Source of the DNA: Rosa chinensis
Taxonomy: Eukaryota; Streptophyta; Magnoliopsida; Rosales; Rosaceae
Reading direction: 5' to 3'
Assembly: GCF_002994745.2 (NCBI RefSeq)
Contig: NC_037090.1
Location: 14,434,001-14,498,000 of the forward strand
Length of the DNA stretch: 64,000 nt
Positions 22,135 to 35,173 of this stretch are shown one piece after another. A model generated the notes under the pieces. The model had not been told where the DNA came from. It made no database searches and saw only the letters and a list, made by a program, of their open reading frames with translations. The position numbers and the translations under genes were made by a program. Position 1 is the first letter of the stretch. Every line of letters starts with the position of its first letter.

Positions 22135-25100
22135 TCACCTCCTAAGGGAACTTCTTTTTCGCAGCCATTGTTGCAATGATTTCCTGGATACGTTTAGCCT
22201 TTCCAGAACCACGGGTCTTCTAGTGGAATAAATCAACTCTGAGTGTAATTCATTCCTTACTGGCTTTTCTTCCAAAGTTTGATCTGAATCTATATTGTTC
22301 TCGGATACTATTGTAGTATCAAGTGCAACTTTAGGTACTGTTGAAAGAACCTTGAGCCCCAATTCATCCTGTAGAAGCTTGGTTATTGCATCTATGACCT
22401 CTAAATTGTGAGCTGTTGAGCCTCCATCAACCTCATCATGGACTCCTACCATGATCAACATGTCATCTTTTACCGAATCTCCTGCGACCATAATTAAATT
22501 CTAACATCAACGAAATTTAGAAACTTCAAGGAAAGGTTCCGCATTCTAAGTTCTTTATCTCACTTGCTAAAGTCTTACTCTTACCTTATCTTGGTGATCT
22601 AAATGAATAAATGGTTTCTCAAATTAAATATAGGCATTTGAAATGCAATACTCTTGTGAAGCATTATGTTCATACCTAAGGTATAGTTCTCTTTGATCAT
22701 TCGCAGAACTGCAAGAACAACTATCCGAGCTTCAACCTGTTAGCATTATTGCAGCAAATTTGAAAGCATTCAGCACAAGAACAAACAGATGAACCCTTTA
22801 AAAGGTTGAACATCAACACAATTGAATAATGACATGTTAACCAGACTGGCTAGCTATTCTTTAAACATATATAATATAATCATTCATTTTAACAATTGAA
22901 TGTAGCAACTTTGCTTTGAAAAATCAATTTTGTACAAGCATACCTTTGTAAGTCCTTGAAGGTCAACTGCTAAAGTGTCAGCAATATGCTGTTGTAAGTG
23001 TTCTGCAACTTTTTCAAGAAGCACACTTCCAGGTCTCCCAATGCCAGCTTTGTCCCAGTAACTGAACTCACCTTGTTTCGGGCTGCTGTCTTGTATAACT
23101 CCTTCACACCATTCCTCAATTAGTTGCTCAAGGTAATAATCATTGGGCTTGTAACTGCAAAGTAAAATGCCAAATTAGTAATATGAATATATTCATTTGG
23201 AATTGAAATTCAAGATGATATACCCTGCTTTCCGCATGTCCTGATATATAGCCAGGCATTGTTGTACTTCACTTACAGAACCATATCTGCTACGAGCCCT
23301 TAAAAGTGTATTATATGTCACCTGAAAAAGCCATTGGGATAATACTTGTTGAACTGATCTAGAATGGCTATCACCATACCCATATTATTTATTGGAATAG
23401 CCATAATTTTGTTTATATATACATTAAAGTTTCTACGCAGAACCATATGCAGACTGCAAAAATATTATGTTTGAGAAAAAGAGAATATAAGGATAAAGGG
23501 TATATGACTTAAAATTAGAACCATCAATTCGTAGCACTTACCAAATTTGGGTGTATCTGATATTTTTTCATTTCTGCAAACAGTGACAATGCTAAGTCCA
23601 AATTTTCACTTTCCACGCAGATCTGTGAAGCCAAGGACATGATACATCAAATCTAGGTGAAAAGAAAACGGCGGATAATAGATAACCTAAGGTAGTCTGA
23701 TTATAAAGCTTTTAAACCTTGATGGCTGTTGTATAGGCAACAACATCAGGTTGGATCCCAGCTACACGCATACTTTTCAAGATCTGCACTGAAATAAATC
23801 TTTATCAGTGAACTTATATCCTCCCCAAGAATACATAAAGTGACAATGATGAAAAAACACTTGGGGCAAAAAATAATAATAATAACAAATCCTCAACCAT
23901 TTATGTGTTACCTGCAAGGCACCCTCAACATTCCCCGAGCTTCCACATATATCAGCCAAAATCGACCATGTTATTTGATTAGGAAAAAGACCTACTGTTT
24001 TCATCTCATCCATCAGTGCTCTTGCATGGTAGTAGTCAGACCCACAGGCCTTCATCAAAGTATTGTATGTTGTAGTTGTGGGTTTAAAAGAACGCCCTTC
24101 AGCAAAGTTAGATAGAAGTATAATTAGAGGTATGGTTAGACATATTAGTATTTGAAAGTGCACAAGTACGGTCCAGTTGAACTGCTTCCTGCACTACCTT
24201 TGTAGTTTTTGCCAAAAGTCTCCTGGACCTTATTACTCTTAAAAGAATGGAAAAGGCGAAAAGCCCTGTCATACTGGCAAGCCTCAACACAAGCATGCAG
24301 AAGGATGTTAAAGCACTGTGAATTAGGTTCACAGCCGGCCAAGAGCATCTCTTCAAACAATTGAATTGCCTTATCCACAAGACCTGCATTTGCACAGGCA
24401 CTGATCAATGATGACCATGTAATTGTATTTGGCATAACACCTGCTGCTACCATATCTTCTTTGACATTTAAAGCCATGTGCCACATTTTTGCATCTGAAA
24501 AGACCTGGAAAATTGTTCACTAGTTATGGAGACGGTGAAATGGTCCACTGTATGAATATCCATTGCTACTAAGTACTAACTTAAACAAAAAGGTACCCGT
24601 ATGACTATGTACTTGCTATGCAAGAGCCAAAATATAACAACACGTAAGCAGATGTATGTACCTTTACAATAGTGCTGTAAGTGAAGACATCCAATTTCAA
24701 CACTCCTGTCGATTCCAAATGCTGTACTTCCCTATAAATATCTTGTGCCAGATCAACTCTTCCAGCGAGACAGCATGCCTTCAAAAGAATATTGTAACAT
24801 GCCAAATCTGCTTTGACACCAAGATTCTGGATATAGAAAACAAATAAATTTAGATGATTGTAGCTTCATTCATAACAGATTGACAGGTCAATCATGAATC
24901 ACAACTAATTTCACAAATGTTGCAAAACATAATCTCAACTATCTACTTAGTGATCCCAGAGGGAAGATTTTGTCTGTACATTTGATGTTATTACAAAAAT
25001 TTGGTGTGAGAAGACATAATGAAACAATGATATTAACATTGTAATAACTAAACTTGAAAAAAGAAAACAAATGAGAGAGAGAGAGAGAGAGAGCGAGCAT

Positions 25101-27131
25101 TACCTGCATACTCTTGTATACATGAAATGTGTAGCTCAGATCATGTGAGTTCACATTCATCAGACTGTTGAAAACATATATATTCGGAATGACCTTCTGT
25201 TTAAGCAAGTCCTGCAGAAGATCATGGGTAAAGAAAGCCCTGACTCATAATCTGAATGAGTGCATTAAAACTATAAAAATATCTAAGAACTCATCTTTGT
25301 AAAGTTTGGTATATTGTTTACAGAGAGCCGAGATGAAGATACCCAAGTAGTATTCAAAATAAGATCAAAAACAATTTTATTTTAATTTAATATATATTCT
25401 CCTGCATATCTTTCATGATCTCTTTCATCGTCTTTGTCCTTTCTCATCTATTTTCCCTTTAATTTCTTAACTAAAGCAAAATCCACAAATCTTATCAAGA
25501 CACCAAGAGTTTCCAGGGAATAAAAGACCAAGAAAAGAAGGATTGTTACAACTAATACCATTACATACAAGTAGGTAGATTTATTGAGTGATAGGGTGAC
25601 AGTTGCCATCTAGTCATCTACTATTAGCACCCCAACAGAACTCAATTATGAGACAGAGAAACTTAAGAACTCAGTTCTGAACCACTTAAGATCTCAGTTC
25701 TGAACCATAGGATAAAATATAATGTTAATTCAAAATTCAAGCTACAAGAACAGTTCCAAACACTAAGACAGTTCAGGGTGGGCTCTACCTCATAAATGTA
25801 CCTAGATTTCATGTAGTCTTTGCAGACACCACAGACGTCAATTATTGTGCGGTAGATGTACATATTAGAACCACTCAATTTTTGCTTTGATGCTTCATAT
25901 GCTGTCAAAGCAGACGCCAATGCCCTCCTCTTTCCAAACTCATTCATAATGTTACAGAATAAGATATGCGCATGTGGAAAAATACAAGCATACCTGCAAA
26001 AATTTGTTAACCAAAGCATAAATAATGACTACCACAGAAAGATCCATTGTGATTCAAGTCATCCAACATTAATTGACACCATGGTCAACAAATCCATGTC
26101 AAAAGTCAAAACTTCACATACGACAAGAGTTTGAACAATGCAGATCAAGGAAGAGAAATCCCCTGTCAAACTCATAAGAGAACAATCAATTATACCTTAT
26201 GGCCAATTTCGGGCTACGTTTATCGACACATGTTTTGATGACTTCAGATGGCTCCACCAGTTCTTTGATTGGGAAATGCAAACCTGAACCAAGCATTATC
26301 TGTTACCATTGCAAACAGTCTCCCAAGACTCAAATTCTCATTAAAGATATGTTCTTCCCACCCCATTCCGATAACAACTTACTAACATTATTAAACATCT
26401 CCTACAGCCCTAAGCCAGCTTAAACAGCTAAAAGAAGTTGCATATCACTCTTAATTGTTTGAGTTTATCGAATCATTTCCGAATGTATTTTACGAATGCA
26501 GCTTACAATTTTACAGCAATTAGAAATCTCTGAACCTATATTATGTAAATTAAAATAAATGAACAAATTAGTGAAGGAATTATCCAGATAAATTACCTGA
26601 AAGAACCTCCATAAGCTCAACAAGTTCCTGAACTTGCTTGAATTTCAAAAGGCGGTGACAATGTCCTCCCAGCAACTCCATAGCGTAGCCATCAAACAGC
26701 TCCAGCGGCCGAACCCCAAGCTCGTCAACTTTGGTCAACACCTCCACGACGCGCCTGACCTTCCCCTCCTTCAAAAACCCGGAAATGCCCCTGGCGACCA
26801 TGTCGACCTTGAGCGCGGCGGCGAACTGCGAGGGCTTGACGCCGGAGAGGACGACGCTCTCGGCGATCATGGCGAAGTCGTCGAGCTTGCCGTCGCGGGC
26901 GAGCTTGGAGGCGAGGTCGGCGAAGTAGGAGAGGTGGGTGTTGTGGGGGTCCCAGCGGCCGGCGAAGAGAGGCGGCGGCCGGGAATGGAGGGTGGAGATT
27001 GGAGGGGAGGATTTGGAAGGGGATAGCTTGGGGATTGGGGGCTTGTAGGGTTTGGTGGAGCGGTTGCCATTGGGATTTGGGGGAGTGGAGATTGAAGAGC
27101 TAGTGTAGCCAAGGATGACCAACACTCTCAT
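22135..27131 (-). CDS. Pentatricopeptide repeat protein, At5g02830-like; apparent frameshift
   Basis: Twelve exons on the minus strand: 27131-26597, 26283-26196, 25993-25789, 25211-25104, 24826-24662, 24504-23912, 23783-23718, 23622-23542, 23321-23224, 23154-22944, 22736-22676, 22481-22135. All junctions use GT-AG sites. The start MRVLVILGYTSSSISTPPNP precedes a proline/serine-rich, plastid-type presequence. PPR motifs follow (NTITWSSLISACANAGLVDK, NQITWSILADICGSSGNVEG), and the tail STRRPVVLERLNVSRKSL closes the protein. PPR proteins bind organelle RNA. Exons sum to 2558 nt, one short of a multiple of three. The break is in exon 6 between about 24190 and 24145, where one frame stops (TAA after CTFKY) and another carries on into SNFAEGRSFKPTT. 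Restored length would be about 852 aa, as recalled for the Arabidopsis homologue. It is either a real lesion or a sequence error. Confidence 0.88.
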
Positions 27132-28411
27132 TCCTTGGGCTACCGGAGAAACCTTTTTTTCTTTTCTTTTTTAAATAATAATTAGAATTATTTTCTGGTG
27201 GGATATAGGAGGGGAATGGGGTTTTATGGGGTTTTGAGGATTGGATTTGAAAGGCGCGTATTTTGTGTCAGATAAATATCTTAACGGTTTTTCAAATGCG
27301 ATACTAGTGCTTGTGGGAAGGGGAGTGGTAAGAAACTAAGAATAAGGTATTCCCTTTCATATTTTTGGCCGTCCATAACTCGATTAGAAATAACTTGGTC
27401 AAGACCACCACTTTTTAATGTTAAGACAAAAAGAATATCGAGACGAAATGAATGAAAATATCTTAATTTTTGAAATTAAATCTAAGAGTGAGTGATCATA
27501 AAATTTTTGATCAGGTGACCGTGTGATCATTGCTGCATATCGATACACCATTATGATGCACGTCACTGAAACACGTCATATTGATAGATAATTTTGGTAA
27601 CAAGTTAATATTTTTATGATACACGTCTTTGAAATGGTTAAATGAGTAAGTAAGTGTTGACTCAATATGCATTATAACAGATGATTGAAATCTACACTCT
27701 CTATTTTACAATTCATTTATGTTCTATTTTCTAGTATCTTAATTCTTAAATTTTATTTTTTTGTAAGAATTTTAACTAAAAAAACGAGTGTGGATTGCAT
27801 ATTAGAAAGTGTGAATTTCCATTATCGTTACAATAAACACTTTATTGATAATATTACACTATATAATAAAAAAGAGTAAGATACAAAGTTTGAACAAATA
27901 TGTTCAAATTGATTTCGAGAAAAGTATTATCCATTTTTTTTTTAACACTATAATTATGTATGATACCTTTTTAATTCAAAATAGAGATTCAATTGCTCTC
28001 AAGCGATGATCAAAGGGCATAAAGTTTACTCTCTTCTTGTGTGTGTAATCTAGTACATGCTTAATAAGCATAAGATAACAAACTATATCAAATCATTTTA
28101 CTACACGGTTAAGTCACGTTTTACGTTTATACCTAAAAGGCAGAGTTTTGGGGTCTGAGGTGGCGCCAAGTCTGTGGAAAGCGGGAAGAATTTACACAAG
28201 GGCAGTCTCATCACCCTCTCAAAAGCCCGGCCACGTGGAGTATCCCAGGGGCATATCGGGAAACTAACGGAAGCATCTGGTAAGCCCCGTGCCGTCTAAA
28301 TCAAAGACACCCCCGTCCAACCAGATAAGCATTCAGATCAGTATCATCATCACCTGGGAAATTTCCGAATCATCGGAAATTGGAAAGGGCGCCATTTGAT
28401 GCCGATAACCG
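27132..28411. promoter_or_regulatory. Shared intergenic region of the divergent PPR and CCCH genes
   Basis: A 1.28 kb AT-rich spacer between two start codons facing away from each other, so it must hold both promoters. The stretch 28140-28330 is more GC-rich, contains GGCGCCAAG and CCACGTGG words, and is likely the CCCH gene's proximal promoter and 5' UTR. No transposon is recognised. Confidence 0.6.
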
Positions 28412-31400
28412 ATGCCGCCGAAGCAGCAATCGAAGGCCGATTTGGCAAAGAAGCAGAAGATCGTAGAGGACAAGACCTTCGGGCTCAAGAACAAGAATAA
28501 GAGCAAGAATGTCCAGAAGTACGTCCAGACTCTCAAGCAGTCCGTCCAGCCCAAGCCTGATCTCTCCAAAACCGCTGCTAAGGTTCCATTTCCCCTTCAA
28601 CTTTTTTTTTTTTTTTTTCATATTTAATTTCTTGGTTAATTAGCTTAATGATGGATTTGTGTTTTTAATTTCTAACTCCGTTTGCGGTTTGATCTCCGTC
28701 ACGATCGAAACGTTTCTTGTTTTCGTCCGAAACGCGAAACGTTTTGAGATTGAAATTAGCAATACGCGCGCCATTTTTTATTTTTCCAGAAAATACACAC
28801 CAGTCTAGGGCTTGAACAGATCAGCTAGGGCAAATCTCTCAATCAATTAAGTGGAAGACGGGAGAACGAGGAAGAGAGCTAGGGTGATGAGAATTTAGGT
28901 GTGGAATTTGGGACTGGGAGTGATCTGAGAGGTCAGCATGGTCCATTTTCAGACCCAAAAAAACCAAAGAGGAAGCCTCATCTAGTGGGGCCTGAATTTG
29001 ACGCTGAGTATGATGTCAGGGGAATCCCCTGTATCACTGTTTTCAGAGAAAACCATTGAGGCCTTGAATAAGCCGTGGTGGGAAACACTGATAATTAAGC
29101 TACTAGGGAGGTCAAGGCGGTATAGTGAGGCTCCGGAGGAGGTGGCGGCCTAAGGGTGAGCTTTTTTTAGTGGATATAGGATATAGTTTCCGACATTGTG
29201 AAGTTCAAGTTGGAAGAGGATAGAGAATGGGTTGGTGCTGAATGGGGGTCGTTGGATGGTTGGGGGTCAATATGTGACGGTTTGGAAGTGGGATCCGGAC
29301 TTCTCAGCTGCAGAGGAAGCAGAGAAATCGGCTAAGGCTGTTTGGATAAGGCTAATTGGAAACTAGTAAGAATGCCTAGTATGAAAGGTATGGAGCAGAT
29401 ATGTTTTACATAAAAGTGAGGTTTGCATGTAAGGAAATGAAAAATGGTTCCAAGGAGACTGAGTTTTGGGGGGGTACCTGACACAGGTGAGATGGGAGGA
29501 ACAATCTGAGACTTCATGGTACCAATAGAGTGACTATAGATGAATGAGATGAAGGGGCCTTCGTATTGATGTAGGAAAACAAAGGTGGGTTGTGGCCTTA
29601 GGATTTTGGACTTTAGATAGTAGAAGTATTAGGAAACTGGATAGATAGAGAAGAGGATGATATAGCCATATAGGATTGCTTGCAAAAGGAGAGAATGACA
29701 CAGTAGATGGTAGAAAATTTAGTAATCAGGATACACTCATTTTTTTCTTTAATTTAATTTTTGGTTATTGGCCGACTCTTGTGCTGTCATGTGCATTTCT
29801 CTCTGGACCAAAAAGACCTCGTGGTTAGATTTGGCCAGCATGCTTACTGTTGGGTTTCAGTTCTGACCAAGATACTGAGAGAATTTATGTGTATGACATT
29901 GTGATAATTGACAGAAAAAGAAGGAGGAAGAGAAGGCGAAGGACAAGGAACTAAATGAGTTGTTTAAGGTTGCTATCAGTCAACCAAAAGTACCAGTTGG
30001 TAAGTAATGTTTTTTATTTTTTTGGAACCCGAAATCATTGAAATTTTTATGTGTACATCTTGTTGTTGAGACTTAGATTTGATGTGGTGCTAAATGCTTA
30101 TTTGTTTAGGTGTTGATCCTAAGTCTATATTATGCGAGTTTTATAAAGCGGGGCAGTGTGCTAAAGGTTTCAAATGCAAGTTCTCACATGATTTGAATGT
30201 TCAGAGGAAAGGAGAAAAGATTGATCTTTACAGTGATAAGCGTCAAAATGGTACCATATAGAAACTTCAATTCGTTGTTGATTTCTAGGCATTTTAGATT
30301 TCCTTATGGTTTATGTTGTTCTGAGTTATATATTATCTGTTAGAAACAATGGAGGAATGGGATCAAGAAACTTTGGAGAAAGTTGTGGAGTCAAAGAGAA
30401 AAGAGTACAATATAAACAAGCCAACTGATATTGTAAGGTTTTTTCCTCCTACTTGTCTCTAATCTGTGTTCGAGTTTCCAACTTTCTACATGCTTATTGG
30501 CATAAGGATCTTCAAACCATTGATGAGCTTCCAAACATCTCATTTGCTTGCTTTCGGATGTGTACAGGTTTGTAAATACTTTTTGGAAGCAGTGGAGAAA
30601 AAACAATATGGTTGGTTTTGGGTCTGCCCCAATGGTGGTAAAGATTGCCATTACAGGCATGCTCTTCCTCCAGGATATATTCTGAAATCTCAGATGAAAG
30701 CTCTGTTGGAGGAAGAGACTGAAAAGATACCTATTGAGGAGGAGATTGAAGATCAGGTTATTCAAACAAGCCTTTCCATCAAGTTTTATATTCCAGTTTG
30801 AATGTCTGGTCTGAATGCCTTTCACTTTATCCTTGTTTTCATTCGTTCATCCATAATATGTAACTAATTATGTGCTGTTTTTTGGTGTTAGCGTGCTAGG
30901 TTGAAAACTTCGACTCCAATGACTCCTGAGTTGTTCATGCAATGGAAGAAGAAAAAGATAGCAGAAAGAGATGCTGGCTTGGCTTCAAAAATGGCAGAGC
31001 GGGCTAAGAATGACTGTATGAGGTGTTTCCCCTCTCTATCTCAAACCTCCTTCCCCTCTAGGAAGAAGATGTTACATAAAGAGAAAATGGATTTAATGTG
31101 AACAATCTTGTTTCAAAATGGAGGGAATTCTATTTGGCTACTACAGATAGTTGCTAATAATGTTATACTTTTCATTCCATCGCAGTGGTCGTGAACTGTT
31201 TTTGTCAGATTCAACCTTATTTGTGGATGATGCTGAGGCATCTGAGAAGTATCAAAGAGAGAAGGAATCTGAAGTTGCTGAAAAGAAGGTACCCACTGAA
31301 CTTGCTTTCTCAAAACTCTCGCTCTCTATGTTATTGCACTGGGTGGAGTGTTATGACATGGAACTAATAGTGCCTATGCGTAAGCTCGAATCTAGTTAGA

Positions 31401-31757
31401 AGCTTTAAACTAACTGTTCTACACTCCGCATGATTGCCAAAAGATATAAATGAGAGATTCCGGTTAATTTAATTCAATTACTATTTACATTGTTCCTTAG
31501 ACATGGTAATGTGTTATGTGTGGCTAGAACTGAATTGGATGAACTATTTGTTAATTGTTGTACTCTTATATTCTGTTGTTTATCTTCAGGTTAGTAACAA
31601 TGCTAATGGAGGTGGGCCAAATGTTGCTGATGGTGATGCCAAAGCTACCAACATGGATGACAGTGTTGAAGATGACGACTTGGACATAAATGAGTTAAAC
31701 GAGTTGGAAGCAAGCTTATCAAAGGTAACAATTCAAGAGCCAGGCACTAGTGCTTAA
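28412..31757 (+). CDS. CCCH zinc-finger protein, DFRP1/ZC3H15 type (At2g20280-like)
   Basis: Eight exons: 28412-28582, 29915-29999, 30110-30250, 30344-30432, 30568-30756, 30892-31022, 31186-31288, 31590-31757, all with GT-AG introns and matching phase; 358 aa. The N-terminus [20 protein letters not shown] and the following DKTFGLKNK match the ZC3H15/DFRP1 family, which binds and stabilises the DRG1 GTPase on ribosomes. Finger 1 is C-X7-C-X5-C-X3-H (CEFYKAGQC...KFSH, about residue 94). Finger 2 starts at [16 protein letters not shown] and ends in CHYRH (about 164-193). A basic helix ([14 protein letters not shown]) and SGRELF follow, then an acidic tail ([17 protein letters not shown]). No lesion is seen. 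A cytoplasmic role in translation is inferred from the family. Confidence 0.93.
29038..29370 (+). pseudogene. LINE ORF1 (DUF4283-like) remnant in intron 1 of the CCCH gene
   Basis: Two broken frames fit the DUF4283 region of plant LINE/retroelement ORF1: [20 protein letters not shown] with KLLGRS (from about 29040) and [20 protein letters not shown] with AVWIRLIG (from about 29266). Stops and frame changes separate them. The block lies sense to the host gene inside its 1.33 kb first intron. Recognition is from motif memory, with no search run. Confidence 0.6.
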
Positions 31758-34216
31758 GCCGAAGAGAGGCAGCCCAAAGTCTGCATACTTCCCGAGTGTG
31801 GACTCCATATTATTTTCTGTACACTTGTAGCCCTTAAATCATAGCACCTCCCCATCGATTACCTACTATCCTCATGTATCTATTTTCAGTGGTGGATTTC
31901 CTCTTACAAAAATCATTGTTTTGTAACTTGAGCATATTAGGAATGCATTCGCTAGAAATGTTTCTTTTGGTTTATGCTAGTGTACCTGGTCTTGTTCTTC
32001 CAGAATCATGATACTGATCTTTCTGATATTGTGGATATGGTCTTGGGCAGTGAATCTTACAGCTTCACCATGCAGTCCGCCCTTGAGAATGGGGTCGTTA
32101 GACGTGGTATGAATTATGTTATACGTTTTGGACATATGGGTTTTCGACCGTAAACTGAAGTGACAAATCTCAATATGACCACCTTTTCTATTTCGTAAAC
32201 GCAGAGATATGTTCTCACACCAGGACTGGCATTGCCCTGGGACAGCTCTTCTATCTAGGCCTTCCCTGTTAGTATGACAGTTTCATTATTGTTACCATTT
32301 AAGTTGAGGTGTGTGTTGACCCGGTAGAATATTATTCTTGATTCCCGATTAGAGTTCGACTCTTCTAACATTTTCCTCAAGAAACAGGTCAAAGGGCAAA
32401 TATCATTGTACTACAAAAGACTGGATACAGCATTTTCTGTCGGCTGCAATGCCCTAATAAGGTGACCAACATGAAGACATAATACCTAACCCACCACGAA
32501 TGGATATATAAATCCAAAAGAAACCTGCCTAATGATATGAGAAAAAACGTTCCATTGAGGGAACCAAAACACATTTCTTACTGTTTTGGTGTTCCCTTGG
32601 AGCCCTACCATTGTTACATCAAGATTTGGGCGGTGAAGCAAGCTTGCAAAAATCTAAAACTATTAAGATAAGCAGAAGCAATAAACGAACACGACGGGAA
32701 TGCATAATTAAGCTTTCCAAGTCTCGCAAGGAACTCTGTCAAAAGACAACTTAACCAATCTAGAGTAACAGTGTGTTTCAAAGTCTACGAGAGTACGAGC
32801 CTCTTTTTTCTTGTTACCAGTCTAGAAGAAAGAAACTTGTAACAAACAGAGTCAGCTTTGTTAGATGCATGAACTTGGAAAAGTATTCTACCATTCTCAA
32901 TTAAAAATTCATTGGTTCATATTCAATCCTTATATCCACGCCCAACAATGATATGAAATCCATTACCCTTTTGATCTCACACACATGCTGTGGTGTAACA
33001 AGACTATGATTATAAGCCAGAGGAAAAAGTGGGCACACAAAATAGACCCAACAAAGGGTCTGGATTCCATCTATGATCACTGAGGATCAATTTACACATC
33101 TTCATGATGTAATGTTCTTGAAGGATGCCACTCACACTTCAATTTTTTGTTTGCGCGTTAAACTACTAAACGTCCATATGTTTTTTTCTTTTCCTGTAAA
33201 GTGTGGGACAAAGATGCTAGATTCTTTAAGGTATGGGCACTTTGGAACGCAAAACAAGTTGATCTGAAGATTTCTACTTCTCACCGCAAGAATAAAACTT
33301 CTTAAATCAGCCGTGGAGAAAAATATCGAACCGGATAGTGTTCAACAATGGGATTGGAATGGTAGAAGTACCAACCGAACAGGACAATCATTGGTGGCTT
33401 AAAAAATCCCATCTCCAGTGCTGGTTCTAAAGCTAAATGATTATGTATAAGTAAGTATCTGACTATGAATAGTGCTGCTTTATTTGTCTAGTAGTTGGGA
33501 TAGATAGATCGACAACATAATGAAGGGACTGTCGCTTCAACTGAAGATCGTTGCCCTGCTTTTTGGTCACAGACGCTCGCATCGAGTGGATATCGAACTA
33601 TCAAGATAGTGCTCGTCTGCTCGATCATATATATGATTGCAGTATTGTACGGAGATATTGCTTATAATTGGTCGAGAAAATAAAAAAGTAAAGGAGATAA
33701 AATACACCAAATTTGTCCAGGTATTATAATGAAGGGCATCTCCTAAAGGCCAGGGCCGGTCTTGAGATTGTAGAGGCCTGAGGCAAAAAAAAATATTGTG
33801 GCCTCACTTGAGTTTCACATTTTAGCAATCAAACAATTTCATACTTCATACATAGTTCTTTGCTTCTTCCTTCTATTAGAAAGCAGATAGCGTCTTTTGC
33901 TACCGGATAGAAGTTAGGTGAGGAAAAGAAATTAAGGAATGAAAGATCTCAAGAAGATAAGATGATCTGCCATTTTCGTGCCCTGAATCAATAGGTACCA
34001 AGGGCTTAGCCCAAAATTCTAAGTGAAGGTATCCATAAACGGATTAGGAATAGGGTAGGTCAAAAGTTCGATAAGTTTTTATGTAAAAACAGAATAAGTA
34101 TACAAGGTAAGCTCAAACGTAACATTGCAATACATGTTTCCTATGTTGCTGAGGTTCCATGTTTAAGCATGACGTACTCATTATAGCTCAACATCGACAT
34201 TCATCAAGGGCGATCT
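31758..34216. other. Gene-poor spacer between the CCCH gene and Copia element
   Basis: The first 200 bases are likely 3' UTR. A 103-nt exon-like block (32004-32106) is bounded by CTTCCAG and GTATGA. It reads NHDTDLSDIVDMVLGSESYS in one frame and is also open in another. At about 33751 CAGGGCCGGTCTTGAG starts a truncated relative of the hAT MITE family found at 41229. No other gene is supported. Confidence 0.45.
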
Positions 34217-34414
34217 TGTTAGCGTGAGTCATAGTTTCCTATTAGGAATAGACTACAAAGGGAATATATTGTTGTAAATACTTACCTTGTATATGTAGTG
34301 TAGTACAGTAGTACACAATAGTTCTAGTATGATTGTAATCTGTTTATATACACCACATAATGGGTTTAATTAAATATCAGACAATTCATTCTCTCAATCT
34401 TGTTATATTTGACT
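34217..34414 (+). repeat. 5' LTR of the Copia element
   Basis: About 198 bp, from TGTTAGCGTGAG to TTATATTTGACT, directly followed by the primer-binding site. Confidence 0.9.
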
Positions 34415-35173
34415 TGGTATCAGAGCAAAAATCCGAAAGGACTTTGTCTCTTTGTTTGTTTCAATTTTTTAGAATTGAGGAGTTTTGTCTCTTAACCACG
34501 TTGCTATTGTCGTTGTTTGTCAGCATCACTAGGGCGTCCAGCAAAGAACGACCAATCATCTTCTTCTTTGACTTCGGCGTCATCTTCTCCAGCTCATCAG
34601 ACCCAGTCGTCCTCATCTCTTGCTCAGAACCTTCCAGATAGATTCCGGTTTTGTCCTCAGCCAAAAGTCACTTACTCAGATCGATCTCCGGCTTCGTCTT
34701 CAGCCAACGACCGCCGACGCTCCTCTTGCCCAGACCGGGTTCACCATTGCTTCACTCAGACCGTCCTCATCTCCCCAGACTCCCTTCGTCTTCCTCCTGT
34801 GCCGACGATCAGCCTGTCCAGTTGGTCTTCCTTCGGCTCTGCCCGTCTGCAGTTCCTCAACTCAGATCCCGTTCAGATCGCTCCGCCAACCCAGACTGCC
34901 GTTGCCATCCCTCACTCAAGTCGGCCGGATTCTTCAATTGGCAGCCCAAGTCCGACCAGGTCGACCTGATTCTTCATCTCGTCGCAACCCAGATCAATTG
35001 GACACAACTCGGTCAACTCAACCCAGTCGACTCATCATGGTCAACTTAACCCAGTCAACTCGAACAGGTTCCAAAAAAAAAAAAATTGTTATTATTTTTG
35101 GAGCCTTCTGTTCTTCTTATTTCCGCTGCATACTTTGGGGATTTGTGTGTTTTTTGCTATTGTACTATTGCAA

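Noticed and set aside
26634..27026. 130-codon plus frame over PPR exon 1
   Set aside because: GC-rich shadow of the PPR exon; Gly/Glu/Val repetition is codon complement of the minus frame.
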